Notes under the pieces: generated by a model
Database searches by the model: none
Told to the model about the DNA's origin: nothing
Seen by the model: the letters and a program-made list of their open reading frames with translations, nothing else
Assembly (NCBI RefSeq): GCF_002933465.1
Contig: NZ_PSZE01000031.1
Location: forward strand, 1-64,000
Length of the DNA: 64,000 bases
From: Nocardia nova
GTDB taxonomy: Bacteria; Actinomycetota; Actinomycetes; Mycobacteriales; Mycobacteriaceae
Reading direction: 5' to 3'
Program-made: the position numbers and the translations under genes
Shown here: in pieces, positions 45,667 through 54,779 of the stretch
How positions within the stretch are numbered: position 1 is the first letter of the stretch
Layout of the letters: the number at the start of each line of letters is the position of its first letter

Positions 45667-46829
45667 GCGGGCTGGGCTCCGTAGACGGCCTTGGACAGCG
45701 CTTCGAGCACATGCCCGGTCTCGGGTCCGAAGCTGAGCAGCACCGCATCGGACATATCGACGATGCGGTGATTGCGCCCGGCCGGCGTCTGGGCGACGCC
45801 GGGCACCTTCTCCAGGCCGTCGACGCCGCCGACCGATTTCAGCCCGTCCGACATCACCAGCAGCACATCCGGTGCGGCGCTGATCATCGCCTCGCTGGTG
45901 ATGGTGGTGAACGGTTCGGTCAGCCCCGCCGCGGTTCCGGCGTCGACGCCGCCCAGCGCGCTCACCAGCGAATCGGCGCCCGAGCCGGGCCCGGCGAGCA
46001 TGGTGATCGCGGTGCTGCGCAGGTAGACGAATCCGATCTTCAACGGCGGCTGGCGTTTCGGCACCGCGGCGGTGGCGGCGGCGATCTCGGCGTGTGTGCG
46101 GTCGGCCAGCTTCACCCCTTGGTCGTGGACGCCCAGCGCGTCGGCGACCGACCGGATCTGCGGGCCGACACCGTCGATGGTGCGCTGCGGGTCGAAATAG
46201 ACGACCGTGATGCCCAGCGCGCGCAGCTGATCACGCATGGTGGGGGTGGCGCTGGTGGTGTCGGTGAGAAAGACCGTGGGCCGTTGCGCGGCAACGGCTT
46301 CGATGTTGATGCTGCCGTTGCCGCCCGCCACGTTGGGCACCTCACGCACAGCGGGGAATGCCGCCGACGTCGACCGGCCCACCAGTTTGGCGCCCAGGCC
46401 CAGCGCCCACACGGTCTGGGCCAGGGTGCCGTAGCGGTCCACGGCCACGATCCGGTCCGCGGAGGTGACGGTGACCTCAGCGCCGTCGAACGAGTGCACG
46501 GTGACCGGCAGCGCAGGTACGGGCCCGGGGCCGATCGGCGCCGGATCCAGATTCGCCAGCGTCGCGGTGGTCGCCCCCTGCCGCTCGCCCGAGGTGCCGC
46601 CGCCGCACGCGGTGGTGACCCCGACGAGGAGCACGACGCCGAGCACGGTGAGCAGCCACCGGGTGCCGGCGCGGGCCGTCCGCTGCCATCCACCCGGCTC
46701 GGTCGATGCCGAACGGTTCCGTGCGGTCGTCGCGGACCTCAGCGTCGGCGTTGCCGCATCGCCCGGCTCGGTGGGCCCCGCCGGCGCGGCGGAGGCGATG
46801 CGGGTCCATCGGACGTCGAGACACCTCAT
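45663..46829 (-). CDS. hmuT: heme/iron ABC importer substrate-binding lipoprotein (HmuT-like)
   Basis: 388 aa from ATG 46829. A long ~65-residue N-terminal stretch precedes a membrane segment and lipobox (GVVLLVGVTTACGGG), then a PeriBP-like two-lobed binding domain (DRIVAVDRYGTLAQTVWALG, YFDPQRTIDGVGPQIRSVADAL, a C-terminal SDAVLLSFGPETGHVLEAL). It is the first gene of the hmuTUV operon. A DtxR/IdeR-like half-site TTAGGCTTGCCTA adjoins the start codon. Confidence 0.85.
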   Translation of the reverse strand: MRCLDVRWTRIASAAPAGPTEPGDAATPTLRSATTARNRSASTEPGGWQRTARAGTRWLLTVLGVVLLVGVTTACGGGTSGERQGATTATLANLDPAPIGPGPVPALPVTVHSFDGAEVTVTSADRIVAVDRYGTLAQTVWALGLGAKLVGRSTSAAFPAVREVPNVAGGNGSINIEAVAAQRPTVFLTDTTSATPTMRDQLRALGITVVYFDPQRTIDGVGPQIRSVADALGVHDQGVKLADRTHAEIAAATAAVPKRQPPLKIGFVYLRSTAITMLAGPGSGADSLVSALGGVDAGTAAGLTEPFTTITSEAMISAAPDVLLVMSDGLKSVGGVDGLEKVPGVAQTPAGRNHRIVDMSDAVLLSFGPETGHVLEALSKAVYGAQPA

Positions 46830-46830
46830 G

Positions 46831-46843
46831 TAGGCAAGCCTAA
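46831..46843 (-). promoter_or_regulatory. DtxR/IdeR-like iron box before hmuT
   Basis: TTAGGCTTGCCTA on the minus strand, an internally symmetric TAGGC-TT-GCCTA, matches the left half of the IdeR consensus (TTAGGTTAGGCTAACCTAA) well and the right half poorly. It overlaps the ribosome-binding region of hmuT. Iron-dependent repression is plausible. Confidence 0.5.
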
Positions 46844-46902
46844 GTGGTCGCGCGGATCGGTTGTCATCGCCCTGTGCGCGCACGTCCCGCCGGCCCGGCC
46901 GC

Positions 46903-47865
46903 TCAGATACCGCTGACGTCGTCGAGGGCGGCCGCGATCGCGCGCGGAAGTTCCAGCGTTTCCGCGGCGAGGACGCCGGTGAGCTGACCGATATCACGGG
47001 CGCCGACGATCATCGACGCGACGCCCGGCCGGTCGCGCAGCCAGGCCGCCGCCACCGCCAGGGGGGAGGTGCCCAATCCGTCGGCGGCGGTGACCACGGC
47101 GTCCACCACCCGGGTGGCGTGTTCGTCGAGACGTTCGCGGATTTCGGCGGCGGTCGCTTCGTCGGCGCCGCGCGAGTCGGCGGGCACGCCGTCGCGATAT
47201 TTGCCGGTGAGGATGCCACCGGCCAGCGGTGAGGCCGCGATCAATCCGACCCCGTGGTAACCGGCCGCCGGCAGCAGCTCACTTTCCGCACCGCGTGCCA
47301 GCAGCGAATAGGGTGACTGCGCGGCCACGATCGGTGCGGCCGAGGCCAGGGTCGCCAGCTGCCACGCGCTCAGGCCGCGCGCCCCCGCGTAGCGCACCTT
47401 GCCCGAGCGCACGGCGTGGTCGAGGGTGGCCGCGATCTCGTCGAGCGGGGTGTGCCGGTCCCAGGCCGCCACACTCCAGATGTCGAGATAGTCTGTGCCC
47501 AGTTCGGCGAGGGTGCGGTCGAGTTGGCGCATCAGGGTGCGCCGCGAGGCGTCCACACTCCAGTGGATGCCGGCCACGGGTCCGCCGTCGGGATCGGTGA
47601 CACCGGGCACCGGTACCAAGCCCGCACACCCGCTGATCACCAGATCGTCGCGCGGCACCAGCTCGCCCACGAGCTCGCCGAGCATGCGTTGCGCGGCGCC
47701 GCCCTGATACACCGGCGAGGTGTCGACCAGCGTTCCGCCGGCCTCCACGAAGGCCACCAGCTGCGCCGCCGCGTCCTCGGCATCGGTTTCCCGGCCCCAG
47801 GTGTGGGTGGCCAGTCCCATCCGCGATACCCGCAGGCCACTGCGGCCCACCGCCCGCTGTTCCAT
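46903..47865 (-). CDS. aldo/keto reductase
   Basis: 320 aa of the AKR TIM-barrel superfamily: GRSGLRVSRMGLATHTWG at the N terminus, Asp in VDTSPVYQ, catalytic region YLDIWSVAAWD, and a C-terminal NADPH-binding segment MIVGARDIGQLTG. ATG 47865 (MEQRAVGRS) is chosen because a much longer upstream in-frame reading shows no domain. Substrate unknown. Confidence 0.9.
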   Translation of the reverse strand: MEQRAVGRSGLRVSRMGLATHTWGRETDAEDAAAQLVAFVEAGGTLVDTSPVYQGGAAQRMLGELVGELVPRDDLVISGCAGLVPVPGVTDPDGGPVAGIHWSVDASRRTLMRQLDRTLAELGTDYLDIWSVAAWDRHTPLDEIAATLDHAVRSGKVRYAGARGLSAWQLATLASAAPIVAAQSPYSLLARGAESELLPAAGYHGVGLIAASPLAGGILTGKYRDGVPADSRGADEATAAEIRERLDEHATRVVDAVVTAADGLGTSPLAVAAAWLRDRPGVASMIVGARDIGQLTGVLAAETLELPRAIAAALDDVSGI

Positions 47866-48135
47866 CACCACACCGCCCCAGCTCTCGTCACAGTGTCCGA
47901 GCCTAGGGCCACAAGCGGTCCCGGAAACGGATACCGCTCGCGAACCGCCGGAAGATGCGAGGTGCACCACAGCGCCCGCCGGTGCGGGGAGGCCGGGACA
48001 CGATCCCGGTCGCCGATTCCTCCGACAGCGAAACAGGTTGCATACCAGCTGGTTCCGCATCGTCGGGTCCTGCGGGCGAGGCCGCGGGCCGGTGACGGCG
48101 CGAGCCCGGCGGTGGTGATCGCCTAGTCTGGTCCC

Positions 48136-48885
48136 ATGACGGTGATCCTGCTGCGGCACGGGGTGTCGACCTCCAACACCGCGCGCACGCTGGCCGGCCG
48201 CAGTCCCGGGGTCGAGCTCACCGAGCGCGGAACCGAGCAGGCACTGGCGGTGGCAGAACGCCTGGCACCGTTACCGATCGAGCACATCGTGCATTCCCCG
48301 CTGCTGCGCTGCACGCGCACGGTCTCCCCGCTGGCCGACAAACTCGGCCTCGAACCCGAACCCGACGAGCGCCTGCTCGAGGTCGACTACGGCGAATGGA
48401 CCGGCCGGCTGCTCTCGGAGCTGGTGAAGGAACCGTTGTGGAAGGTCGTGCAGCAGCACGCCTCGGGTGCGGTGTTCCCCGGTGGTGAGGGACTGGCCCA
48501 GGTGCAGTACCGGGCGGTGGCCGCGGTCCGCGCGATCGACACCGAACTCGCCGGACGCCACGGCCGCGACGTGCTGTGGGTGGCCTGCACGCACGGTGAC
48601 GTGATCAAGTCGCTGCTGGCCGACGCGTTCGGCATCCACCTCGACGGGTTCCAGCGCATCGTGGTGGAACCGGCCTCCATCAGCGTCGTCCGCTACACCC
48701 CGGCCGCCCCCTACGTGTGGCGGGTCAACGACACCGGCTCCGACCTGTCGGCGCTGGCCGCGGTCGCACAACCGTCCGAGCAGCGGGCCGGGCCCGTCCC
48801 CGGCGGTGAGGTGGGCGCCGCGCCGCGGGCGGATAATGGGAATATTGCGGATCCCCCCGATTCGGGGAACGAGCGTAATCAGTGA
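48136..48885 (+). CDS. histidine phosphatase of MSMEG_4193 type (Rv2135c-like)
   Basis: 249 aa. The phosphoglycerate-mutase-like RHG motif LLRHGVSTSNTA is at the N terminus, with DERLLEVDYGEWTG (Glu) mid-protein and CTHGDVIKSLLAD as the second His. Family members in actinobacteria sit beside DUF3090 and SCO1664-type genes, exactly as here. Probably a small-molecule phosphatase; substrate unknown. Confidence 0.9.
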   Translation: MTVILLRHGVSTSNTARTLAGRSPGVELTERGTEQALAVAERLAPLPIEHIVHSPLLRCTRTVSPLADKLGLEPEPDERLLEVDYGEWTGRLLSELVKEPLWKVVQQHASGAVFPGGEGLAQVQYRAVAAVRAIDTELAGRHGRDVLWVACTHGDVIKSLLADAFGIHLDGFQRIVVEPASISVVRYTPAAPYVWRVNDTGSDLSALAAVAQPSEQRAGPVPGGEVGAAPRADNGNIADPPDSGNERNQ

Positions 48886-48909
48886 TGCAGTCGGTTTCAG
48901 GAGGTGCAG

Positions 48910-49494
48910 ATGGCCCGAGCAATCCATGTGTTTCGCACCCCCGACCGTTTCGTCGCCGGAACCGTCGGTGAGCCAGGGGATCGCGCCTTCTATCTACAGG
49001 CCGTGCAGGAACCCCGCGTGGTGAGCGTGCTGCTGGAGAAGCAGCAGGTGAAGGTGCTCGCCGACCGGATGGGTCTGCTGCTGGACGAGGTGGCGCGGCG
49101 GTTCGGCGCGACGGTGCCGCCGCAGGCCGAGGACGTCTCCGACACGGCTCCGCTCCAGATGCCGATCGACACCGAATTCCGGGTCGGGACAATGGGTTTG
49201 GGCTGGGACGCGGATGCCGGCGCGGTGGTGGTGGAACTGCTGGCCATCACCGAGACCGAGGTCGATGAATCGGTGGTGCTCGACGACACCGAGGAAGGCC
49301 CCGACGCGGTGCGGGTGTTTCTGACCCCGGAGCAGGCCCGCGAGTTCGCGTTGCGGTCGGCGAAGGTGATCGCGGCCGGCCGGCCGCCGTGCCCGCTGTG
49401 CGGGGAACCGCTCTCGCCCAAGGGCCACATGTGTGTGCGCACCAATGGTTACAAGCGCGGCGACATCTTCGGCGCGACCGATCTGGAGGACTGA
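48910..49494 (+). CDS. DUF3090 family protein (Rv2134c-like)
   Basis: 194 aa from ATG 48910 with AGGAGG 6 nt upstream. It starts MARAIHVFRTPDRFVAGTVG and ends with a zinc-ribbon-like CPLCGEPLSPKGHMCVRTNG segment (two CxxC-like pairs). The function is unknown. The pairing with the next gene is conserved across actinobacteria, which suggests a joint role, possibly with the neighbouring phosphatase. Confidence 0.93.
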   Translation: MARAIHVFRTPDRFVAGTVGEPGDRAFYLQAVQEPRVVSVLLEKQQVKVLADRMGLLLDEVARRFGATVPPQAEDVSDTAPLQMPIDTEFRVGTMGLGWDADAGAVVVELLAITETEVDESVVLDDTEEGPDAVRVFLTPEQAREFALRSAKVIAAGRPPCPLCGEPLSPKGHMCVRTNGYKRGDIFGATDLED

Positions 49495-49500
49495 GCACCG

Positions 49501-50343
49501 GTGACCACGCGCGCGGCGGCCGCAGACGAGGGCGCGGCCCGCGACGGCCTCTACAGCGGCGAGTTGTCGATCATCGGGCGGGTGACCACCGCCAGCAACC
49601 TGACCCTGGTCTGTGAGATCGACGCCCCGCCGGTCGACGGGGGCTCGGAGCCGCTGCGGGTGGTGTACAAGCCGGTGCGCGGGGAGCGGCCGCTGTGGGA
49701 TTTCCCCGACGGCACGCTGGCCGGGCGCGAGGTGGCCTCGTATCTGGTGTCGGCGGCGCTGGGGTGGTCGGTGATTCCGGAGACGATCCTGCGGGAGGGT
49801 CCGCTGGGGCCCGGCATGGTGCAGCGCTGGATCGAGACCGTCGACCCGGGTGCGGCGGCGCCGGAACGCCTGGATCTGGTGGATCTGGTGCCCGCCGGCG
49901 CGGTGCCCGCCGGATTCCGGGAGGTGCTGCGGGCGGTGGACGGCACGGGTGCACGGGTGTCGCTGGTCCATGCCGACGATCCGCGGCTGCGCCGGATGGC
50001 AGTGCTGGACGTGTTGCTCAACAACGCCGACCGTAAGGGCGGGCATGCCCTCGAAGGCGTCGACGGCGGTGTCTACGGGGTCGACCATGGGATCTGCCTG
50101 CACAGCGAACCGAAATTGCGCACGGTGCTGTGGGGCTGGGCGGGCGAGCCGGTGGGAGAGGAACTGCTCGGCGATATCGCCGCGTTCGCCGACCGAATTT
50201 CGGGTCCGATCGGTTCGGCGCTGGCCGAACACATCACCGACGACGAGATCGAGGCGCTGGAGGCGCGGACCCGCGAGCTGCTGGACGATCCGGTGCTGCC
50301 GCAACCGGTCAGCTCTCGCCCCATTCCCTGGCCCGCGTTCTGA
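49501..50343 (+). CDS. SCO1664-type atypical kinase-like protein (Rv2133c-like)
   Basis: 280 aa from a GTG start 7 bp after DUF3090. It has features of PI3/PI4-kinase-like atypical kinases: VVYKPVRGERPLWDFPDGTL (Lys strand), VLDVLLNNADRKGGHALEG (HxxN/DRK-like catalytic loop) and YGVDHGICLH (metal motif). The biochemical role is unknown. It is part of the conserved phosphatase-DUF3090-SCO1664-mshC run. Confidence 0.88.
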   Translation: MTTRAAAADEGAARDGLYSGELSIIGRVTTASNLTLVCEIDAPPVDGGSEPLRVVYKPVRGERPLWDFPDGTLAGREVASYLVSAALGWSVIPETILREGPLGPGMVQRWIETVDPGAAAPERLDLVDLVPAGAVPAGFREVLRAVDGTGARVSLVHADDPRLRRMAVLDVLLNNADRKGGHALEGVDGGVYGVDHGICLHSEPKLRTVLWGWAGEPVGEELLGDIAAFADRISGPIGSALAEHITDDEIEALEARTRELLDDPVLPQPVSSRPIPWPAF

Positions 50344-50532
50344 GCCAGCGCGCATCCGGGCGCGCCGATCCGCCGACGTGCGCGCCGCATTCGGTGCGCG
50401 CGGCGTACAACGGTTGACTTCGCCACACCGCTCACCCCGGCCGAGGTCTGATGTGGTGGCGAACACCCCGCGACGGGCCCGGTAGCCGGGGTCGGCGGGC
50501 GAGGTGCCCGCCCGGACCCTTACTCTCGAATC

Positions 50533-51771
50533 ATGCAGTCCTGGTCCGAAATCTCCGTTCCCGCCGTCCCCGGATCCGGACCGCCGTTGCGGTTGTTCGA
50601 TACCGCCGACCGGCAGGTGCGCCCGGTGTCGCCCGGCGCGACCGCCACCATGTACGTCTGCGGCATCACACCCTACGACGCTACGCATCTGGGGCACGCG
50701 GCGACCTATCTGGCCTTCGATCTGGTCAATCGGATCCTGCGCGACGGCGGCCACGAGGTGCACTACGTGCAGAACATCACCGACGTCGACGATCCGCTGT
50801 TCGAGCGGGCCGAACGCGACGGGGTGGACTGGCGCGAACTCGGCACCGGCGAAATCGAGTTGTTCCGCGAGGATATGGCGCAGCTGCGGGTGCTGCCGCC
50901 GCGCGACTACATCGGCGCGATCGAATCGGTCGGCGAGGTCGTGGAGCTGGTGGACAAGCTGCTCGCCGCCGGGGCGGCGTATGTGGTCGACGACGCCGAC
51001 TACCGCGATATCTACTTCCGTCACGACGCCACCGAGCAGTTCGGCTACGAATCCGGCTACGACCGGGCCACGATGGATCGGCTGTTCGCCGAACGCGGCG
51101 GCGATCCGGAGCGCCCGGGTAAGCGCGACCCGATCGACGCACTGCTGTGGCGGGCAGCGCGGCCGGGTGAGCCGTCGTGGCCGGCGCCGTTCGGCGAGGG
51201 CCGCCCGGGCTGGCACATCGAATGTGCGGCGATCGCGTTGAACCGGCTCGGCCCCGAATTCGACATCCAGGGTGGCGGCAGCGATCTGATCTATCCGCAT
51301 CACGAGTATTCGGCCGCGCACGCCGAGGCGCTGGTGTCGCATCGGCGCTTCGCCCGGCACTACGTGCATGCCGGGTTGATCGGCCTGGACGGCGAGAAGA
51401 TGTCCAAGTCGCGGGGCAATCTGGTGTTCGTGTCGAAGTTGCGGCGCGCCGGCGTGGATCCGTCGGCGATCCGGCTGGGCCTGTTCGCCGACCACTACCG
51501 CACCGATAGGCAGTGGTCGGATGCGGTGCTCGAGCAGGCACAGCAGCGGCTCGCGCGCTGGCGGCAGGCGGCGGCGCTGGAGTCGGGCCCTGCGGCCGAG
51601 GAGACGGTCGCCCGGTTGCGCCAGCATCTGGCCGATGACCTGGACACCCCCAAAGCCCTTGCCGCCGTGGACAGCTGGGCGCAGCAGGCCCTGACCTACG
51701 GCGGGCCGGACGCCACGGCGCCGGGCCTGGTTCGCACGGCCGTCGACGCGCTGCTGGGCATTACTCTCTGA
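50533..51771 (+). CDS. mshC: L-cysteine:1D-myo-inosityl 2-amino-2-deoxy-alpha-D-glucopyranoside ligase
   Basis: 412-aa class I cysteinyl-tRNA-synthetase-like ligase in mycothiol biosynthesis. The HIGH-type motif is THLGHAATY near residue 52, zinc/cysteine site residues include CGITPYD and [11 protein letters not shown], and the KMSKS motif is KMSKSRGN near residue 290. The truncated anticodon-binding region separates MshC from CysS. It marks the host as a mycothiol-producing actinobacterium. Confidence 0.96.
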   Translation: MQSWSEISVPAVPGSGPPLRLFDTADRQVRPVSPGATATMYVCGITPYDATHLGHAATYLAFDLVNRILRDGGHEVHYVQNITDVDDPLFERAERDGVDWRELGTGEIELFREDMAQLRVLPPRDYIGAIESVGEVVELVDKLLAAGAAYVVDDADYRDIYFRHDATEQFGYESGYDRATMDRLFAERGGDPERPGKRDPIDALLWRAARPGEPSWPAPFGEGRPGWHIECAAIALNRLGPEFDIQGGGSDLIYPHHEYSAAHAEALVSHRRFARHYVHAGLIGLDGEKMSKSRGNLVFVSKLRRAGVDPSAIRLGLFADHYRTDRQWSDAVLEQAQQRLARWRQAAALESGPAAEETVARLRQHLADDLDTPKALAAVDSWAQQALTYGGPDATAPGLVRTAVDALLGITL

Positions 51772-51843
51772 GCGCAGCGTGCGCGGTGCACCGACCGCGC
51801 ATGCGCAACGACTGCACGCAGTGGCGCCGCGGCTCGGGGCCGG

Positions 51844-51883
51844 ACAGCTGATCCGCAGGTGTTGGCACCTGCGGATCAGCTGT
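51844..51883. terminator. perfect 18-bp-arm stem-loop between convergent genes
   Basis: Arms ACAGCTGATCCGCAGGTG (51844-51861) and its exact complement (51866-51883) with a TTGG loop. It is centred between mshC (+) and the 103-aa membrane protein (-). It lacks a T tract but is a strong candidate for a bidirectional terminator. Confidence 0.8.
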
Positions 51884-51889
51884 GGCCGT

Positions 51890-52201
51890 TCAGGCGCGGC
51901 GGTCGGCGAGCACCCACGAGGTGAGGGCCACCGCGCCGGAAACCACCGCCACCGACGGCCACGCGCCGATCTTCTTGGCCAGCGGATGCGAGACGCCCAT
52001 CGCGCCCACCGAGAGCCCGGTCAGCGCGGCCGCCCCGGGAGTGCCGAGGACCGCCCGCCAGCGCGGGACCGCGGCCGCGGTAGCCGCGGCGAAAACCGCA
52101 CCACCGAGCTGCCGCTGCTCGGTCGCCTGCGCGAGCGCGAACCCGCCGAGCAGCCCACCGGCAGCGAGCACCGCCGTCGGCACCGAAGAAATTCCGGCCA
52201 T
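51890..52201 (-). CDS. small hydrophobic membrane protein, function unknown
   Basis: 103 aa from ATG 52201. The GTG two codons upstream has GGAGG too close, while the ATG has it at 9 nt. About three hydrophobic segments (TAVLAAGGLLGGFALA; GTPGAAALTGLSVGAMGV; WPSVAVVSGAVALTSWVLA). No family assigned. Confidence 0.7.
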   Translation of the reverse strand: MAGISSVPTAVLAAGGLLGGFALAQATEQRQLGGAVFAAATAAAVPRWRAVLGTPGAAALTGLSVGAMGVSHPLAKKIGAWPSVAVVSGAVALTSWVLADRRA

Positions 52202-52406
52202 ACTCACAAACCTCCATCACACATCAACCCGAACCGGGACAGCGGCCGGACGAACGCACCGCAGGGCGCGAATCCGGCCACGCCCCATTGTTCACCGCGC
52301 CCCAGGACCGGCTGGAGGCAGCCGATGCATGCCGGCACGAACCGATTCACCACCGCCGGCGCGGCCGCCGCCGCTCGCGGTGGGGCGCGAAATTGCGTGC
52401 AGCAGT

Positions 52407-52892
52407 TCAGGCAGCCGCCGCGGCGGCGCGTGCGTAGGTGTCCGCCAGTCCGGGCCAGCCGCCCGGCGAGCCGACCGCGTCGCGCATGGATTCCCAGCCC
52501 TCGCCGTGGTGGGCGAAGTCGCCGTGGACGAGGGTGACAGCGGTGTGGGTGGGGTCGATGGGGGCGAAGGTGACGTCGACGCGGCTGGTCAGCGCCGGGT
52601 CGGGCTGGTATTTCCAGTCCAGGGAGATGTCCCAGGAAAAGGCGAAGTGACCGGGACGGTCCCACACGAGGACGCGGCCCCACGGGCATTCGGTGCCGTC
52701 GGCTTCGCGGCCGAACAACCGTCCGCCGACGCGGGGTTCGACCACTACTTCGGCCAGCGGCCCCGCGCCGATGTGATGTTCGCGGGGCCACCAGCTGTCC
52801 ATGCCGGTGGTGAAGACGTCGAAGGCGGTGTCGATGGGCGCCTCGACGGTCAGTTCGACGCGGATCTGGGTATCGCTGGTTTGCTGTGTCAT
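52407..52892 (-). CDS. SRPBCC / AHSA1-like protein
   Basis: 161 aa. The START-like fold signature VEAPIDTAFDVFTTGMDSWWP at the N terminus, then EPRVGGRLFGREADGTECPW and a C-terminal helix with GWESMRDAVGSPGGWPG. ATG 52892 has GAGGAG 6 nt upstream. It overlaps the end of the ArsR gene, a very common ArsR-SRPBCC pairing. It binds a small hydrophobic ligand or acts as a co-chaperone; unknown. Confidence 0.9.
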   Translation of the reverse strand: MTQQTSDTQIRVELTVEAPIDTAFDVFTTGMDSWWPREHHIGAGPLAEVVVEPRVGGRLFGREADGTECPWGRVLVWDRPGHFAFSWDISLDWKYQPDPALTSRVDVTFAPIDPTHTAVTLVHGDFAHHGEGWESMRDAVGSPGGWPGLADTYARAAAAAA

Positions 52893-53251
52893 GACTTCTC
52901 CTCGAATATGGTTGTGCCGCTGCATGTTTCGCCAGAATCAGCGCGTGCGGCGGCCGCGGCCCGGTCGCGAAACGACGACATCGCCGTCGTCCAGAACCGG
53001 GTGAAGTAGCCGCGCAGCGCGTCGATGCCGTTCGGATCGAGCCGGTAGATCCGGCGGGTGCCGACCGCCTCGTCGAGTACCAGTCCCGCCTGTTTGAGCA
53101 CCTTGAGGTGCTGGGAGACCGCCGGACGGCTGACCGGGAGTTCGGCGGCCAGCTCACCGACCGCGCAGGGTCCGCGCCCGAGTCGTTCGAAGATCGCTCG
53201 CCGGGTCGGATCCCCGAGAGCGTCGAGCGCACCATCTTGGTAAGTCCCCAC
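52889..53251 (-). CDS. ArsR-family transcriptional regulator
   Basis: 120 aa winged helix-turn-helix: LGDPTRRAIFERLGRGPCAV, then the recognition helix region RPAVSQHLKVLKQAGLV and wing RRIYRLDPNG. No Cys pair typical of metal sensing is present in the expected helix, so it probably senses something else or acts with the SRPBCC partner. It overlaps the downstream gene by 4 bp and likely autoregulates. Confidence 0.92.
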   Translation of the reverse strand: MGTYQDGALDALGDPTRRAIFERLGRGPCAVGELAAELPVSRPAVSQHLKVLKQAGLVLDEAVGTRRIYRLDPNGIDALRGYFTRFWTTAMSSFRDRAAAAARADSGETCSGTTIFEEKS

Positions 53252-53407
53252 GAACCGTAAGTGTAGAGTTACGTAATGCAGGTCACAAGTCTTTGACGCC
53301 CCGAAAGAGCGGGTGAATCAATTGTCTCGGGACGCACTACGATGCCGGGTTTCGCCAATCAGCGGATGCGGCACAGCAATTGGCCGACGTCGGATTCGAC
53401 GCCTGAG

Positions 53408-54766
53408 TCAGCTGCCGACCGCGCCCAGCCCGTGCTGCGGCAGCTCGGGCAAGGCCGTGCGGTAGAGCCAGCTCTCCCACAGGTCGCGCAGCGGGGTAGG
53501 GCTGTAGTGGCCGGCAAGGTCGGCGAAGTCCTCGGCGGCGACGGTGCCGTAGCGGTGCCGGGCGGTCCAGTCGCGCATCAGGGTGAAGAAGGCGTCGTCG
53601 CCGAGGCGCAGGCGCAGCGCGTGCAGGGTGAGGGCGCCGCGTTTGTACACCCGGTCGTCGAACATCGACGCCGGTCCGGGATCGCCGATCACGAGGTCCT
53701 GCGGGGCCCGGGCGAGATTCTGGCGAGCGGCGCGGGCCTGCTGGTCGGCGCTGGGCCCGCCGCCGGCCTGGGACCAGATCCATTCGGCGTAGCAGGCGAA
53801 GCCCTCGTGCAGCCAGATGTCGCGCCACTGCCGCACCGTGAGACTGTTGCCGAACCACTGGTGGGCCAGTTCGTGTGCGATGAGTCGTTCCGCGCCGCGC
53901 TGCCCGTCGCAGTGATTGGCGCCGAAGATCGACAATCCCTGTGCCTCGATGGGGATTTCGAGCTCGTCGTCGGTGACCACAACGGTGTAGCCGGCAAACG
54001 GGTAGGGCCCGAACCGGCGTTCGAATTCGGCCATCATCTGTGGTTGCCGGGCGAAGTCGTGGTCGAACGCGGTGCGCAGCCGCGGCGGCAGCACCGCGGT
54101 CATCGGCACCTTCGTGACACGTCCGGCGTCGATGCGGTGGGACCGGTACGGCCCGATCTGGATGGTGGCCAGATAGGAGGCCATCGGCTCGGACTGCTCG
54201 TACACCCAGGTGGTCTGGCTGGATTTCGTGGTGCGAGCGGTCAGCACGCCGTTGGCGAGCGCGTGGTACGAGGAGTCGGTGGTGATCGATATTCTGTAGC
54301 TCGCCTTGGAGCTGGGGTGATCGTCGCACGGGAACCAGGACGCCGCGCCGTTGGGCTGGCTCGCCACGAGCACGCCGTCGGTGAGTTCCTCCCAGCCGAC
54401 CTCACCCCACGGTCCGCGCACCGGTTTCGGGGTGCCGCCGTAGTGCACCACGATCGACAGTGCAGCGCCCGGCGGGACCTGATGGGCGGGTGTGATCGTC
54501 AGCTTCCCGCGGGTGTGGGAGTATTTGGCGGGTTTGGCGCCGTTGACGAAAACCTTTGCCACGCTCAGTGTTTGCGACAGATCCAGCGCGAACCGCGGCT
54601 GCACCGCGGTGGTCACCGCCGTGATGGTGGCCCGGCCGGTCAGCCGGTTGGCGGCGACCTTGTACACCAGGTCCAGTTCGTAGCGCGAGACCCGGTAGCC
54701 GCGGTTGCCGTTCTGCGGCAGATAGTCGTCGATCGGCGCCTCGGCGCCACCTTTGCCCAGCTTCAC
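53408..54766 (-). CDS. M1-family metallopeptidase
   Basis: 452 aa from GTG 54766. It has the aminopeptidase-N-like beta domain (RYELDLVYKVAANRLTGRAT), then the zinc site HELAHQWFGNSL with downstream Glu in WLHEGFACYAEW, and a helical end (LWESWLYRTALPELP). The exopeptidase GxMEN-like motif appears as IEAQGLSIFG, which is degenerate. There is no signal peptide. The start lies 13 bp after the Pls/PosA synthetase stop, so the two are co-transcribed. Confidence 0.88.
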   Translation of the reverse strand: MKLGKGGAEAPIDDYLPQNGNRGYRVSRYELDLVYKVAANRLTGRATITAVTTAVQPRFALDLSQTLSVAKVFVNGAKPAKYSHTRGKLTITPAHQVPPGAALSIVVHYGGTPKPVRGPWGEVGWEELTDGVLVASQPNGAASWFPCDDHPSSKASYRISITTDSSYHALANGVLTARTTKSSQTTWVYEQSEPMASYLATIQIGPYRSHRIDAGRVTKVPMTAVLPPRLRTAFDHDFARQPQMMAEFERRFGPYPFAGYTVVVTDDELEIPIEAQGLSIFGANHCDGQRGAERLIAHELAHQWFGNSLTVRQWRDIWLHEGFACYAEWIWSQAGGGPSADQQARAARQNLARAPQDLVIGDPGPASMFDDRVYKRGALTLHALRLRLGDDAFFTLMRDWTARHRYGTVAAEDFADLAGHYSPTPLRDLWESWLYRTALPELPQHGLGAVGS

Positions 54767-54779
54767 CGACGACCTGCCT

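Noticed and set aside
48994-51627. 877-codon minus-strand open frame opposite DUF3090, SCO1664-type gene and mshC
   Set aside because: Lies antisense to three recognised conserved genes; composition is typical of a GC-biased shadow frame.
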